From contig CADBOL010000071.1 of NCBI GenBank assembly GCA_902796295.1, positions 1-14,656 on the forward strand: DNA of 14,656 bases, read 5' to 3'. The stretch comes from Oscillospiraceae bacterium (GTDB lineage: Bacteria > Bacillota > Clostridia > Oscillospirales > Acutalibacteraceae). Shown piece after piece: positions 1-6,921 of this stretch; positions within the stretch are counted from its first letter, which is position 1, and each line of letters opens with the position of its first letter. The translations under genes and the position numbers were made by a program. The notes under the pieces were generated by a model. That model saw only the letters and a list, made by a program, of their open reading frames with translations, did no database searches and had not been told where the DNA came from.

Positions 1-185
1 TCACAGCCGAGCGAGATAAAAGTTTTTAGAGCGTCATTGTCTTCATCGCAGATATCAAAGCTTGCCGTGGGCAGAAAAACAAGACGCGGTTTGCTTTTTT
101 TCGACAGGGAGCATATATACTCCGCAATATTCAGTATTTCGCCGTTATCGTATCTCCCGCCGCCTATGCCGATTATTATGCCCAT
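1..185 (-). CDS. Peptidase E (S51)-like protein, N-terminal fragment
   Basis: This gene starts at the ATG at 185-183 and runs off the left edge, leaving 61 codons. The visible N-terminus is MGIIIGIGGG, followed about 25 residues later by KPRLVFLPTAS. That Gly-rich first strand and the 'P-x-hydrophobic-FxPTAS' second strand are typical of the start of peptidase E-like serine peptidases (MEROPS S51: dipeptidase E, cyanophycinase relatives). The catalytic Ser lies further into the protein and is outside the window, so activity cannot be judged. The start is 4 bases past the stop of the metallophosphoesterase, and a purine-rich AAGGAAGAAG just upstream, inside the end of that gene, can serve as ribosome binding site. 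The two are therefore probably co-transcribed and translationally coupled. It was found by reading the minus strand directly. The family call rests on about 60 residues and is moderately sure. Confidence 0.68.
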   Translation of the reverse strand, partial: MGIIIGIGGGRYDNGEILNIAEYICSLSKKSKPRLVFLPTASFDICDEDNDALKTFISLGC

Positions 186-189
186 ATCA

Positions 190-1302
190 TTACTTCTTCC
201 TTTTGCTCAGCAGCAGTGCTCCTCCGACGGCCGCGCCGATTGTACCGAGCACCATGCCCGCCTCTTTGAAAAAGGTTTTGGTGCCTTCTATGCTTACCGG
301 AGCCATCTCATAAAGAGCGTATTTCCACCTGAGCTCTTTCAGTTCTCCCAGCAGGCCCCCGTATGTGAGAGTCGCCGATTCAAATGAGCCGTCGGGTTTT
401 ATATCAAGATATCTGACGCCTCTGTCAAGGCTCGGACCGTATGCGCTGAAGCTGCACCCCTGTGTGAAGCCGAGCTTGATTCCCCTGTAATCGGCCATGA
501 AGCTGTCATTGTGATTGTGGCCCGCGAGCAGAACTTTTACCTCGCCTTTTTCAAGGAAGGCCTCAACCTCACCGCTGTTTATCTTTGATGTCGCAGGCGA
601 TTCGCCCATAAAGTCGCGGATTGAGCCGACATTGTGAGGGTCAAGCTTATACCATTGATTTTTGAAGTTTCCGTAAGCCCTGACACTGCCGTATGAAAAT
701 CTGCCGGAGCGTTCAAGCACCTCAAAGAATTCGGGCGTCGGGATATGCTGAAACACAAATGACGGCAGGGGAGCACCGCATTTTCCTTCATAGGAATCCC
801 TTGTCTGCCTGTACCATTCAACCTGGTTTTTATGAAGCGTACCGAATCCGCCCGCGCCGTCTTTGGCGTGAGTGTCAAAAAGATAGATGAGCACCCTGTC
901 ATCAACGCTCAGGCAGAATGTACCCTCATCCCCCTGCCCGGGGCCCTCGCTCCACACAAAACCGGGCAGAGATTTGTAAATCTCAAACTGCTCCGAATTG
1001 CTGATACCGCATTCGGCGTCATGGTTTCCGAATGTGGCCGTAAACGCAATGCCTCTGTCGGTCATGGGCCTGCAGATATTGCGTATAACCGCCTCCACTT
1101 TTTCTCGGCCTCCGCCGATTAAATCGAGAGCGTAGCCCTTGATCTGGTCGCCGGTGAGGATTACAAGATCCGGCTTTGCCTCATCAAGAGCCGCTTCCAT
1201 AAGGCGTATCGTATTCGGATTTGTTCTGTACTGTTCCTGAATATCCGCTATCTGCATTACCCTGAAATTGTCATTCACAAAGTGAAGAGCCGTGCTGCAC
1301 AT
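190..1302 (-). CDS. Calcineurin-like metallophosphoesterase with C-terminal membrane anchor
   Basis: A 370-residue predicted metal-dependent phosphoesterase. Motifs in order are IADIQ (Asp20, Gln22), the metal-bridging GDQ (51-53), GNHD (92-95), FQHIP (His186) and GHNH (261-264). Together they give the two-metal calcineurin/purple acid phosphatase-type core, most like the Dcr2/PPA29-type branch. The usual DxH of the first motif is DxQ here; I recall this variant from Firmicutes relatives, so it is probably not inactivating. The last 23 residues form a glycine-rich hydrophobic helix (about 348-366) ending in SKRKK, a likely tail anchor. There is no N-terminal signal peptide, so the catalytic domain would be expected on the cytoplasmic side. 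The frame is open from a TTG at 1320, but the ATG at 1302 with GGAAG seven bases upstream is preferred. It is the first gene of a minus-strand operon with the S51-like gene. The natural substrate is unknown. Confidence 0.87.
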   Translation of the reverse strand: MCSTALHFVNDNFRVMQIADIQEQYRTNPNTIRLMEAALDEAKPDLVILTGDQIKGYALDLIGGGREKVEAVIRNICRPMTDRGIAFTATFGNHDAECGISNSEQFEIYKSLPGFVWSEGPGQGDEGTFCLSVDDRVLIYLFDTHAKDGAGGFGTLHKNQVEWYRQTRDSYEGKCGAPLPSFVFQHIPTPEFFEVLERSGRFSYGSVRAYGNFKNQWYKLDPHNVGSIRDFMGESPATSKINSGEVEAFLEKGEVKVLLAGHNHNDSFMADYRGIKLGFTQGCSFSAYGPSLDRGVRYLDIKPDGSFESATLTYGGLLGELKELRWKYALYEMAPVSIEGTKTFFKEAGMVLGTIGAAVGGALLLSKRKK

Positions 1303-1347
1303 TCTGTCACTTCCAAACAAAAAGATTTCATAAACTCTCCCAATTAT

Positions 1348-1377
1348 AATATATCACAATATAAACAGCTCAGTCAA
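1348..1377 (-). promoter_or_regulatory. Putative sigma-70-type promoter for the metallophosphoesterase operon
   Basis: Read on the minus strand there is TTGACT (1377-1372), an 18-base spacer and TATATT (1353-1348). An overlapping TATAAT lies at 1348-1343, but at a spacing of 23 it fits this -35 poorly. The predicted transcript would start about 35-40 bases before the ATG at 1302. Support is sequence match only. Confidence 0.45.
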
Positions 1378-1404
1378 TAATACGGATGAATCTTAAGCTG
1401 AATA

Positions 1405-1420
1405 TTCCCGGGAACCGGTT
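1405..1420. repeat. Two overlapping perfect palindromes between divergent promoters
   Basis: TTCCCGGGAA (1405-1414) and AACCGGTT (1413-1420) are each perfect inverted repeats and share two bases. They lie 11 bases upstream of the -35 of the FKP-like gene promoter and about 27 bases beyond the -35 of the divergent metallophosphoesterase promoter. That is a natural place for an operator controlling one or both directions. They are GC-rich islands in an otherwise AT-rich spacer. No regulator is encoded nearby, so the role is a guess. Confidence 0.3.
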
Positions 1421-1431
1421 TATTATTTCTC

Positions 1432-1460
1432 TTGAAACAATTTGATATGTGTGTTAGAAT
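1432..1460 (+). promoter_or_regulatory. Putative extended -10 promoter of the FKP-like gene
   Basis: TTGAAA (1432-1437), a 17-base spacer and TAGAAT (1455-1460), with TGT immediately before the -10 (extended -10, TGn). This is close to the vegetative sigma-A consensus at ideal spacing. The TTG of the -35 is also the first possible start codon of the downstream reading frame. If the promoter is real, that codon lies upstream of the transcript, which argues for the ATG at 1501 as the true start. Confidence 0.6.
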
Positions 1461-1500
1461 ATGTCCGTTATATTTTTATTATATACAGCGAGAAAAACAC

Positions 1501-4443
1501 ATGTTACAGAATCCGAACAATAATAATCAGAGAATTCAGACCATGTTCCTTGAGCAGTCATTTTTTGACTCTCAGGCGGACTGGCTCCGTTCGCTCAAAA
1601 ATCCGGATGCTCCGCATTTTGATGTTGTTGTAATCACCGCGTCAAACGAGCATCAGGTGGAGATTTTCCGTACACGGCTTGAGATGTCCGATTTACCGGA
1701 AAGAACGGATTTTGTAATTATACCCGATAAAAACGGCGAGAGAATCGGCTCCGGCGGAGCGACTCTTGAGGCTGTAAGATACATAGGAGAGAAATACGGC
1801 AGCTTCAGAAATCTGCGCGTCGCGGTAATCCACAGCGGAGGCGACGGAAAAAGAATACCCAATTACTCCGCCATGGGCAAGCTGTTTTCTCCTGTTCCGC
1901 GCCTTCTGCCCTGCGGCAGGCCGTCAACTCTTTTTGATGAAATCATGATTTCAATAGCCGGTGTTCCCTCGAGAATCAAGGAGGGAATGCTCATCCTTTC
2001 CGGAGATATTCTGCTTCTTTTCAACACTCTGCAAATTGATTTCTGCGGACACGGCGCCGCGGCTCTGGCTTTTAAAGAGAGTGTCAAAACCGGTGTCAAC
2101 CACGGCGTTTATCTTCAGGGAAAGGAAGACAATGTTGCGTATTTTCTTCATAAGCAGAGCGAGGAATACCTCAGAAGCACCGGCGCTGTCAATGAGCAGG
2201 GAAATGTTTCAATAGACACGGGCGCGGTGATTTTTGCTCCCGATATTCTTGAGAGCATGTATGAGCTTGTCGATACACCCGAAAAAGCGGAGAAATATAT
2301 AAATACCGAAACCAGGCTTTCTTTTTACGCTGATTTTCTCTATCCTCTCGCGGAGGAATCAACTCTTGAGGAATACTATCTTGAAAAGCCGGAGGGAGAG
2401 TTTAACGGCAGCCTCAGACAGGCGCGCACCGTTCTGTGGCAGACACTCAGGCAATACCGCCTGCAGCAGATAAATCTTTCACCGTCCAAGTTCATTCATT
2501 TCGGCACCACAGCTCAGGTTATGGAGCTTATGAATGACTACAGCAGCCGCTATTCTTCGCTCGGCTGGAGCCGTGTGGTTAATTCTTTTGTTCCGGACGG
2601 AACAGCGGCGTATAACAGCCTTTGCGATCCGCTCTCGGAGGTGGGCAGCGGAAGCTATCTTGAGTGTTCACACATACTGGGAAACTCAAAAATCGGCAGA
2701 AACTGTTTGATTTCATCTACCGAACTCAGGGATAAAACCGTTCCCGACAATACGGTTCTGCACTGTCTGAAACTGCTTGACGGCAGATTTGTCTGCAGGA
2801 TATACGGCGTGGATGACAATCCGAAAGAGGATAAGATTTTCGGAATACCTTTCCGGGAAATTGACTTCATCAACGCGGATTCGCTGTGGGATGCCGAAAT
2901 TTACCCGGTGTGTGAAAACGTCTCTCTCGCGGTTGATTCCGCTCTGGAGCTGTACGATATAATCACGGGCGGAAAAGCTGCCACGGAATCATATAAATCA
3001 AAGGAAAAGAAATCGCTGTGGAGCGGTTTCAACGAGGCGGACCCTGCAGCTCTCAATCAATGGCTCAACCGTATGGATGAGCTTATAAAGATGCACAAGA
3101 TTGAATCGCTTATTGATTCCGGAATTCCGGCTTTCGAAACAGGCAGGATTATAACCTCCGGCTCTCTGACAGGGATTCAGCTTGAGTGGCTTGAAAGCAG
3201 AGTGAGCAGCCTTGATTTGTCAAAGCCCGAAGGTCTTGCCAAGGCAATCAGACTTTACAGATATACAGATTTTTCCGGAGATAATGGCAGGGAAAAACAG
3301 TGGTTCCGTCTTATTTCTCAGGCAATTCAAAGCGTGACGACGCGCGGATTCAAGCTGAGCGGAAAAGCTGATAGCAAAGTTACGGTGAGGCTTCCTCTGC
3401 GTGTGAATTTCGGCGGCGTATGGTCCGACACACCCCCGTTTTGTCTTGAAAACGGCGGAAAAGTGCTCAACTGCGCGATTAAGATTAACGGAGATTTTCC
3501 GGTGAATGTCACGGTGGAGCGCATTGATGAGAAAAAAATAGTTTTCGACTCCGGAGACATGAATGTTCACGGTGAATTTACCGGGATTTCGGACCTGCAG
3601 GATTTCGGGAATCCCTATGACTCGTTTGCTCTGCAGAAAGCTTGTCTGCTTGTGTGCGGCATAATACCGCGCGAAGGCGGAAATCTCGCTGAGATTCTTG
3701 ATTATTACGGCTCGGGATTCAGAATTGATTCATTTGTTACGGGAGTTCCCAAGGGCAGCGGGCTCGGCACATCCTCAATCCTTGCAGCCGCGTGTTCAAA
3801 GGCGATTCTTGAATTTTTCGGTATCTCATATACCCTTGATGATTTATACGGATATGTGCTCGCGGAGGAGCAGATAATGTCAACCGGAGGCGGCTGGCAG
3901 GATCAGGCCGGAGGACTGACTCACGGGCTGAAGCTGGTTTCGGGTGAGCCCGGCATACATCAGAAAATATCAGCGGAAAAAATCAGCCTGAGCGAGGAAA
4001 CAAAAAAGGAATTCTCCGACAGATTCTGTCTTGTATACACAGGGCAGAGAAGACTCGCGAGAAATCTTCTCAGAGATGTTGTGGGCCGCTATATCAGCAA
4101 TGAACCCGAGTGTGTCAAAGCATATAATGAGATTATGCCGGTTGCGGAAAAAATGAAATCAGCCCTTGAATCGGGCGATATTGATGAATTCGCGCATCTG
4201 CTCGATTATCATCTCGGGCTCAGCAAAATGATTAATCCCGAAACGGTCAATACGCTGATAGAGGATATATTCGCCACTGTTGAGGATATGATCGACGGCA
4301 GATTTGTCTGCGGAGCCGGAGGAGGGGGATTTCTCCAGGTTATCCTGAAAAAAGGCGTTTCGAAGGAGGATCTGCACCGACGCCTCAAGGATGAATTCGG
4401 TGATTTTCCGATAGATGTTTATGACTGCGAACTCCTTTTGTAA
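1501..4443 (+). CDS. fkp: FKP-like bifunctional fucokinase / GDP-fucose pyrophosphorylase
   Basis: A 980-residue two-enzyme protein, close to the roughly 950 residues of Bacteroides Fkp. The N-terminal half is a nucleotidyltransferase: GSGGAT (83-88), IHSGGDGKR followed by PNYSAMGKLF (110-128) and the metal-binding SGD (167-169) match fucose-1-phosphate guanylyltransferases. Around residues 385-410 there are hexapeptide-like repeats suggesting the left-handed beta-helix linker. The C-terminal part is a GHMP kinase: RVNFGGVWSDTPP (634-646), the ATP loop PKGSGLGTSS (750-759), GGGWQDQ (796-802) and GAGGGGF (938-944). In known proteins the kinase makes L-fucose-1-phosphate and the other half makes GDP-L-fucose, in the cytosol. 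Sugar specificity cannot be read from sequence; D-arabinose or a heptose is possible. The frame is open from a TTG at 1432, but that lies in the likely promoter; the ATG at 1501 is chosen although its ribosome site (GCGAGAAAA) is weak. It is a single-gene transcript closed by a terminator. Confidence 0.9.
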   Translation: MLQNPNNNNQRIQTMFLEQSFFDSQADWLRSLKNPDAPHFDVVVITASNEHQVEIFRTRLEMSDLPERTDFVIIPDKNGERIGSGGATLEAVRYIGEKYGSFRNLRVAVIHSGGDGKRIPNYSAMGKLFSPVPRLLPCGRPSTLFDEIMISIAGVPSRIKEGMLILSGDILLLFNTLQIDFCGHGAAALAFKESVKTGVNHGVYLQGKEDNVAYFLHKQSEEYLRSTGAVNEQGNVSIDTGAVIFAPDILESMYELVDTPEKAEKYINTETRLSFYADFLYPLAEESTLEEYYLEKPEGEFNGSLRQARTVLWQTLRQYRLQQINLSPSKFIHFGTTAQVMELMNDYSSRYSSLGWSRVVNSFVPDGTAAYNSLCDPLSEVGSGSYLECSHILGNSKIGRNCLISSTELRDKTVPDNTVLHCLKLLDGRFVCRIYGVDDNPKEDKIFGIPFREIDFINADSLWDAEIYPVCENVSLAVDSALELYDIITGGKAATESYKSKEKKSLWSGFNEADPAALNQWLNRMDELIKMHKIESLIDSGIPAFETGRIITSGSLTGIQLEWLESRVSSLDLSKPEGLAKAIRLYRYTDFSGDNGREKQWFRLISQAIQSVTTRGFKLSGKADSKVTVRLPLRVNFGGVWSDTPPFCLENGGKVLNCAIKINGDFPVNVTVERIDEKKIVFDSGDMNVHGEFTGISDLQDFGNPYDSFALQKACLLVCGIIPREGGNLAEILDYYGSGFRIDSFVTGVPKGSGLGTSSILAAACSKAILEFFGISYTLDDLYGYVLAEEQIMSTGGGWQDQAGGLTHGLKLVSGEPGIHQKISAEKISLSEETKKEFSDRFCLVYTGQRRLARNLLRDVVGRYISNEPECVKAYNEIMPVAEKMKSALESGDIDEFAHLLDYHLGLSKMINPETVNTLIEDIFATVEDMIDGRFVCGAGGGGFLQVILKKGVSKEDLHRRLKDEFGDFPIDVYDCELLL

Positions 4444-4502
4444 TAAACTGACGCGGATAAAGATATATTTATCTCCGAATAATAATTGTGATGCCAAAGC
4501 TC

Positions 4503-4531
4503 GCGGGGCTGTAAAAGCCCCGCATTTTTTT
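4503..4531 (+). terminator. Rho-independent terminator after the FKP-like gene
   Basis: An 8-base-pair perfect stem, GCGGGGCT (4503-4510) with AGCCCCGC (4516-4523), closes a five-base loop GTAAA. It is followed by an A and seven T residues (4525-4531), then more T-rich sequence. It is a textbook intrinsic terminator and separates the FKP-like gene from the downstream operon. Confidence 0.93.
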
Positions 4532-4558
4532 ATTTATTTTTTTTATATTAATTAAATG

Positions 4559-4587
4559 TTGATTTAAGTGTCTATATATGATAATAT
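4559..4587 (+). promoter_or_regulatory. Putative extended -10 promoter of the radical SAM / glycosyltransferase operon
   Basis: TTGATT (4559-4564), a 17-base spacer and TAATAT (4582-4587), with TGA directly before the -10 (TGn). It is the only good promoter seen between the terminator and the membrane-protein genes, in a very AT-rich stretch where chance matches are common. If used, transcription would begin near 4594, downstream of the ATG at 4578. Only about 35 bases of leader would precede the TTG at 4629, which leaves no room for a riboswitch. Confidence 0.45.
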
Positions 4588-4628
4588 ATATTGAATATCT
4601 ATCGTCAACTGATGCGAGGTACAGTGTT

Positions 4629-5825
4629 TTGAATAAAAATCCGGACATTCAAAGAATAAAACAGAATACCGTGCTTCTTTATCTTATTCCTCTGCTGTTG
4701 CTCGGCGGCAATCTTATATATTTGGTTTTCAGCGGGCAGATAGAGAGTGTCCGCGGATACTATCTTATTCATTATCTCTATGATTACAGCCACGGATTTG
4801 TGGCGAGAGGGCTTGTCGGTGAAGTCCTCAGCCGTTTTTTTGATATCATCACAGATGAGATTACATATGGCGTGATGATACTCTTTGATTCTTTGCTTGT
4901 AATTTCATCATCTCTTTGTTTCGGCAAAGCTCTCAGCAGGGTGAAAGATGACAGCTTCCGTTTTAACTGCATACTCTTTCTGATTGTTTTAATCTGCATT
5001 TTTCCTTTTTCATTCAGAAGCTATCATATGGATTTCAAGCTTGATAAGCTGCTCTGGGCTCTTACATTGTTTGCAGTGTTTATCGCGGATAATAAAATCG
5101 GTATTTTCTTAACCCCGTTTATCTGCGCGGCCGCGACAATGGTAAATCCCGTCTTTCTGTTTTGCAGTATGATTCTGATTTCAATCATATTGCTGCAAAA
5201 GCTCTGTGACAGCAAATTCTCCGCAAAGCATATTGTCATTTGTTTTGTTGCTTATTCCGCTATGATTGCGATAGGAATCTACGGAACACTCAATGAAAAG
5301 AATCTTGGATTTGACAACCCTACCGAGATGTTAAATTATTATTTTTCCAGGTATTCGGGTATTATTCCGGATGATGTTGCGGAAAGATTTGTAACAGAAT
5401 GGATATTTGAATATTTCGACTCACCCGGAACAATAATAAAGAAAGCATACGACATTTATCTTGTTCAATGGAATAATAAACCTATTGTCATTCTCAACGC
5501 TATATTCTTTGCTGTTCCCGTTTACACATTTCTTTCAATATTCTGGATTGACGTGATTAAGGCGGAAGAGAAGAAATTTCAGAAATTTATTTTCTTTCTC
5601 TGTCTGATTTCTCCGGTTGTGCTTATTCCTCCCATAGTGCTTTCATGGGAGTCATCCAAATATTTTGCCAATAACATAATGGTCCAGCTGGGTCTTATCA
5701 TCTATTATCTTGCAAATAACAACCAGTCCGTATTGTCCGCAGTGTATAAACTTAAAAAAAGATTCGGAAATAACTTTGTCATTTGTTCCGCTGCGGCTTT
5801 GTATCTTGCGTTATTGATAAAGTGA
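4629..5825 (+). CDS. Polytopic membrane protein, possibly GT-C glycosyltransferase-like
   Basis: A 398-residue integral membrane protein with about nine to ten hydrophobic helices, near residues 15-34, 80-98, 112-129, 140-153, 157-189 (long enough for two), 201-219, 285-306, 319-339, 349-362 and 382-397. A charged segment follows the first helix and contains DYSHGFVARGLVGE (52-65), the most conserved-looking part. An acidic residue in the first external loop is a hallmark of GT-C glycosyltransferases that use polyprenol-phosphate sugars. That is only an analogy; I do not recognise the family. A second soluble loop covers about 220-284. The frame is open from an ATG at 4578, which has no ribosome site and lies in the predicted promoter. 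The TTG at 4629 with GAGG (4616-4619) nine bases upstream is preferred. It heads the operon, and the next gene starts after 5 bases. Confidence 0.72.
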   Translation: MNKNPDIQRIKQNTVLLYLIPLLLLGGNLIYLVFSGQIESVRGYYLIHYLYDYSHGFVARGLVGEVLSRFFDIITDEITYGVMILFDSLLVISSSLCFGKALSRVKDDSFRFNCILFLIVLICIFPFSFRSYHMDFKLDKLLWALTLFAVFIADNKIGIFLTPFICAAATMVNPVFLFCSMILISIILLQKLCDSKFSAKHIVICFVAYSAMIAIGIYGTLNEKNLGFDNPTEMLNYYFSRYSGIIPDDVAERFVTEWIFEYFDSPGTIIKKAYDIYLVQWNNKPIVILNAIFFAVPVYTFLSIFWIDVIKAEEKKFQKFIFFLCLISPVVLIPPIVLSWESSKYFANNIMVQLGLIIYYLANNNQSVLSAVYKLKKRFGNNFVICSAAALYLALLIK

Positions 5826-5830
5826 GTTAT

Positions 5831-6883
5831 ATGAAACAGAATCGAAAGACAATTTTATACTGCATTATTTACCTGTTTTTCGGAACGGTCAGACTGTTAT
5901 TTTACGGCGGCATAAGCTTTGACCGTATGATAAACGAGCGCACCTTTCCCGACGCCGGAACGTGTCTGCATATTCTGCTGATTGTTCTTCTTGCGGCCAT
6001 GCCGGTGGTTACATATCTCAATTACCGGAGAAAACAGTCTGCGGGTCTTTTGCTTCTTTTCGGCCTTATCGTCTGCAATCCCGAGATGATTACTTTCAGC
6101 TCCGATCCCGTTAAAGCCGTTACTCTAATTTTGCTTTTTGTGTATCTCAACCTTAAAGCTCTTGACGGAAAATTCGGCGGTATTATCCCGACAGCCGTGT
6201 TTCTTGCCGTATGCGTTTTTCTTGTTCCGGGAAACATATTCGGCATAGCTCCGCTGATTGCCGCCGTTTATTATCTGACAGATATCAGGAGAATCAATAT
6301 TGTTTCTGCGGCGGTTTTCGCCCTGTGCTCGGGTGCGGCTGTAGCGGGAACCCGCCTGCTTATGAAGGCGGATATTCCTTATTGGCTCAGATCGGCGTGG
6401 GAGTTTTATTTTTCAAACGGGCTCAGATTCAGGATTCCGAATATCATCAGATATCTTCTTCTGATTGCAATTGCGGTTTGTCTTATCCGGAGCTTTATTC
6501 TCGCGTTTAAAGAGTATAAGAGCCTCGGAGCTCCGGAGGATAACAGAAAGAAATATCAGGCGGCACTGATTAAGCAGAAACAGCTGCCTTACAGAAACAA
6601 ATGTATTGTTCTTTCCGTAATGATTGCCGGATTTTTCATTTCGGCATTCGGCGAGCTGTTTACGCTTTGCGGCAGCACAGCCGTTCTGTTCATTCTTGTA
6701 TCTCTGCTGATACTTTCCCGAAGCGGTGATTACAGAATCGATAAAGCACTGATTAAAATCGACGGCTATTTTGAAAACCATCTTATTATCTGGGCCGCAA
6801 TACTGTATCTTGCTGCGCATATGCACGATTATTTCGGCTCCGGAAACTCTTTTTATTCAACGGTCACAGAATTCTTCTTTTAA
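5831..6883 (+). CDS. Polytopic membrane protein of unknown function
   Basis: A 350-residue protein with about ten to eleven predicted membrane helices, roughly at 7-25, 45-62, 70-86, 95-108, 117-132, 135-149, 156-174, 204-220, 258-276, 280-296 and 317-331. A basic cytosolic-looking loop lies at 222-257, rich in Lys and Arg. No catalytic motif or family is recognised. Size and topology would fit a glycan transporter, polymerase or GT-C-like enzyme, but nothing decides between these. The start is the ATG at 5831, five bases after the stop of the preceding membrane protein, with a weak AAGTGAG ribosome site in that gene's end, suggesting translational coupling. A longer frame reaching back to 5783 would overlap the previous gene and is not needed. 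The pairing suggests the two membrane proteins work together. Confidence 0.72.
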   Translation: MKQNRKTILYCIIYLFFGTVRLLFYGGISFDRMINERTFPDAGTCLHILLIVLLAAMPVVTYLNYRRKQSAGLLLLFGLIVCNPEMITFSSDPVKAVTLILLFVYLNLKALDGKFGGIIPTAVFLAVCVFLVPGNIFGIAPLIAAVYYLTDIRRINIVSAAVFALCSGAAVAGTRLLMKADIPYWLRSAWEFYFSNGLRFRIPNIIRYLLLIAIAVCLIRSFILAFKEYKSLGAPEDNRKKYQAALIKQKQLPYRNKCIVLSVMIAGFFISAFGELFTLCGSTAVLFILVSLLILSRSGDYRIDKALIKIDGYFENHLIIWAAILYLAAHMHDYFGSGNSFYSTVTEFFF

Positions 6884-6921
6884 TGATTGAATAACCGAAA
6901 CCCCGGACGGAAGATAAGGAT

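Noticed and set aside
832..1122. Plus-strand open frame of 96 codons inside the metallophosphoesterase gene
   Set aside because: It lies opposite the intact catalytic domain and shows no family features. The minus-strand reading contains all the metallophosphoesterase motifs.
4454..4477. A second hairpin (CGGATAAA with TTTATCTCCG) just after the FKP-like stop codon
   Set aside because: The stem is AT-rich and needs a two-base bulge, and no T-tract follows. It is too weak to call next to the clear terminator 26 bases later.
4444..4628. Cobalamin or SAM riboswitch ahead of the radical SAM operon
   Set aside because: Only about 35-50 bases lie between the predicted transcription start and the first start codon, and no multi-stem structure or B12-box-like sequence was seen. 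The strong hairpin at 4503-4523 belongs to the upstream gene's terminator.
6413..6826. Minus-strand open frame of 137 codons inside the second membrane protein gene
   Set aside because: It is antisense to a convincing multi-helix membrane protein, has no recognisable domain and no ribosome site of note. The same applies to the antisense frame at 10442-10831 inside radical SAM copy 2.
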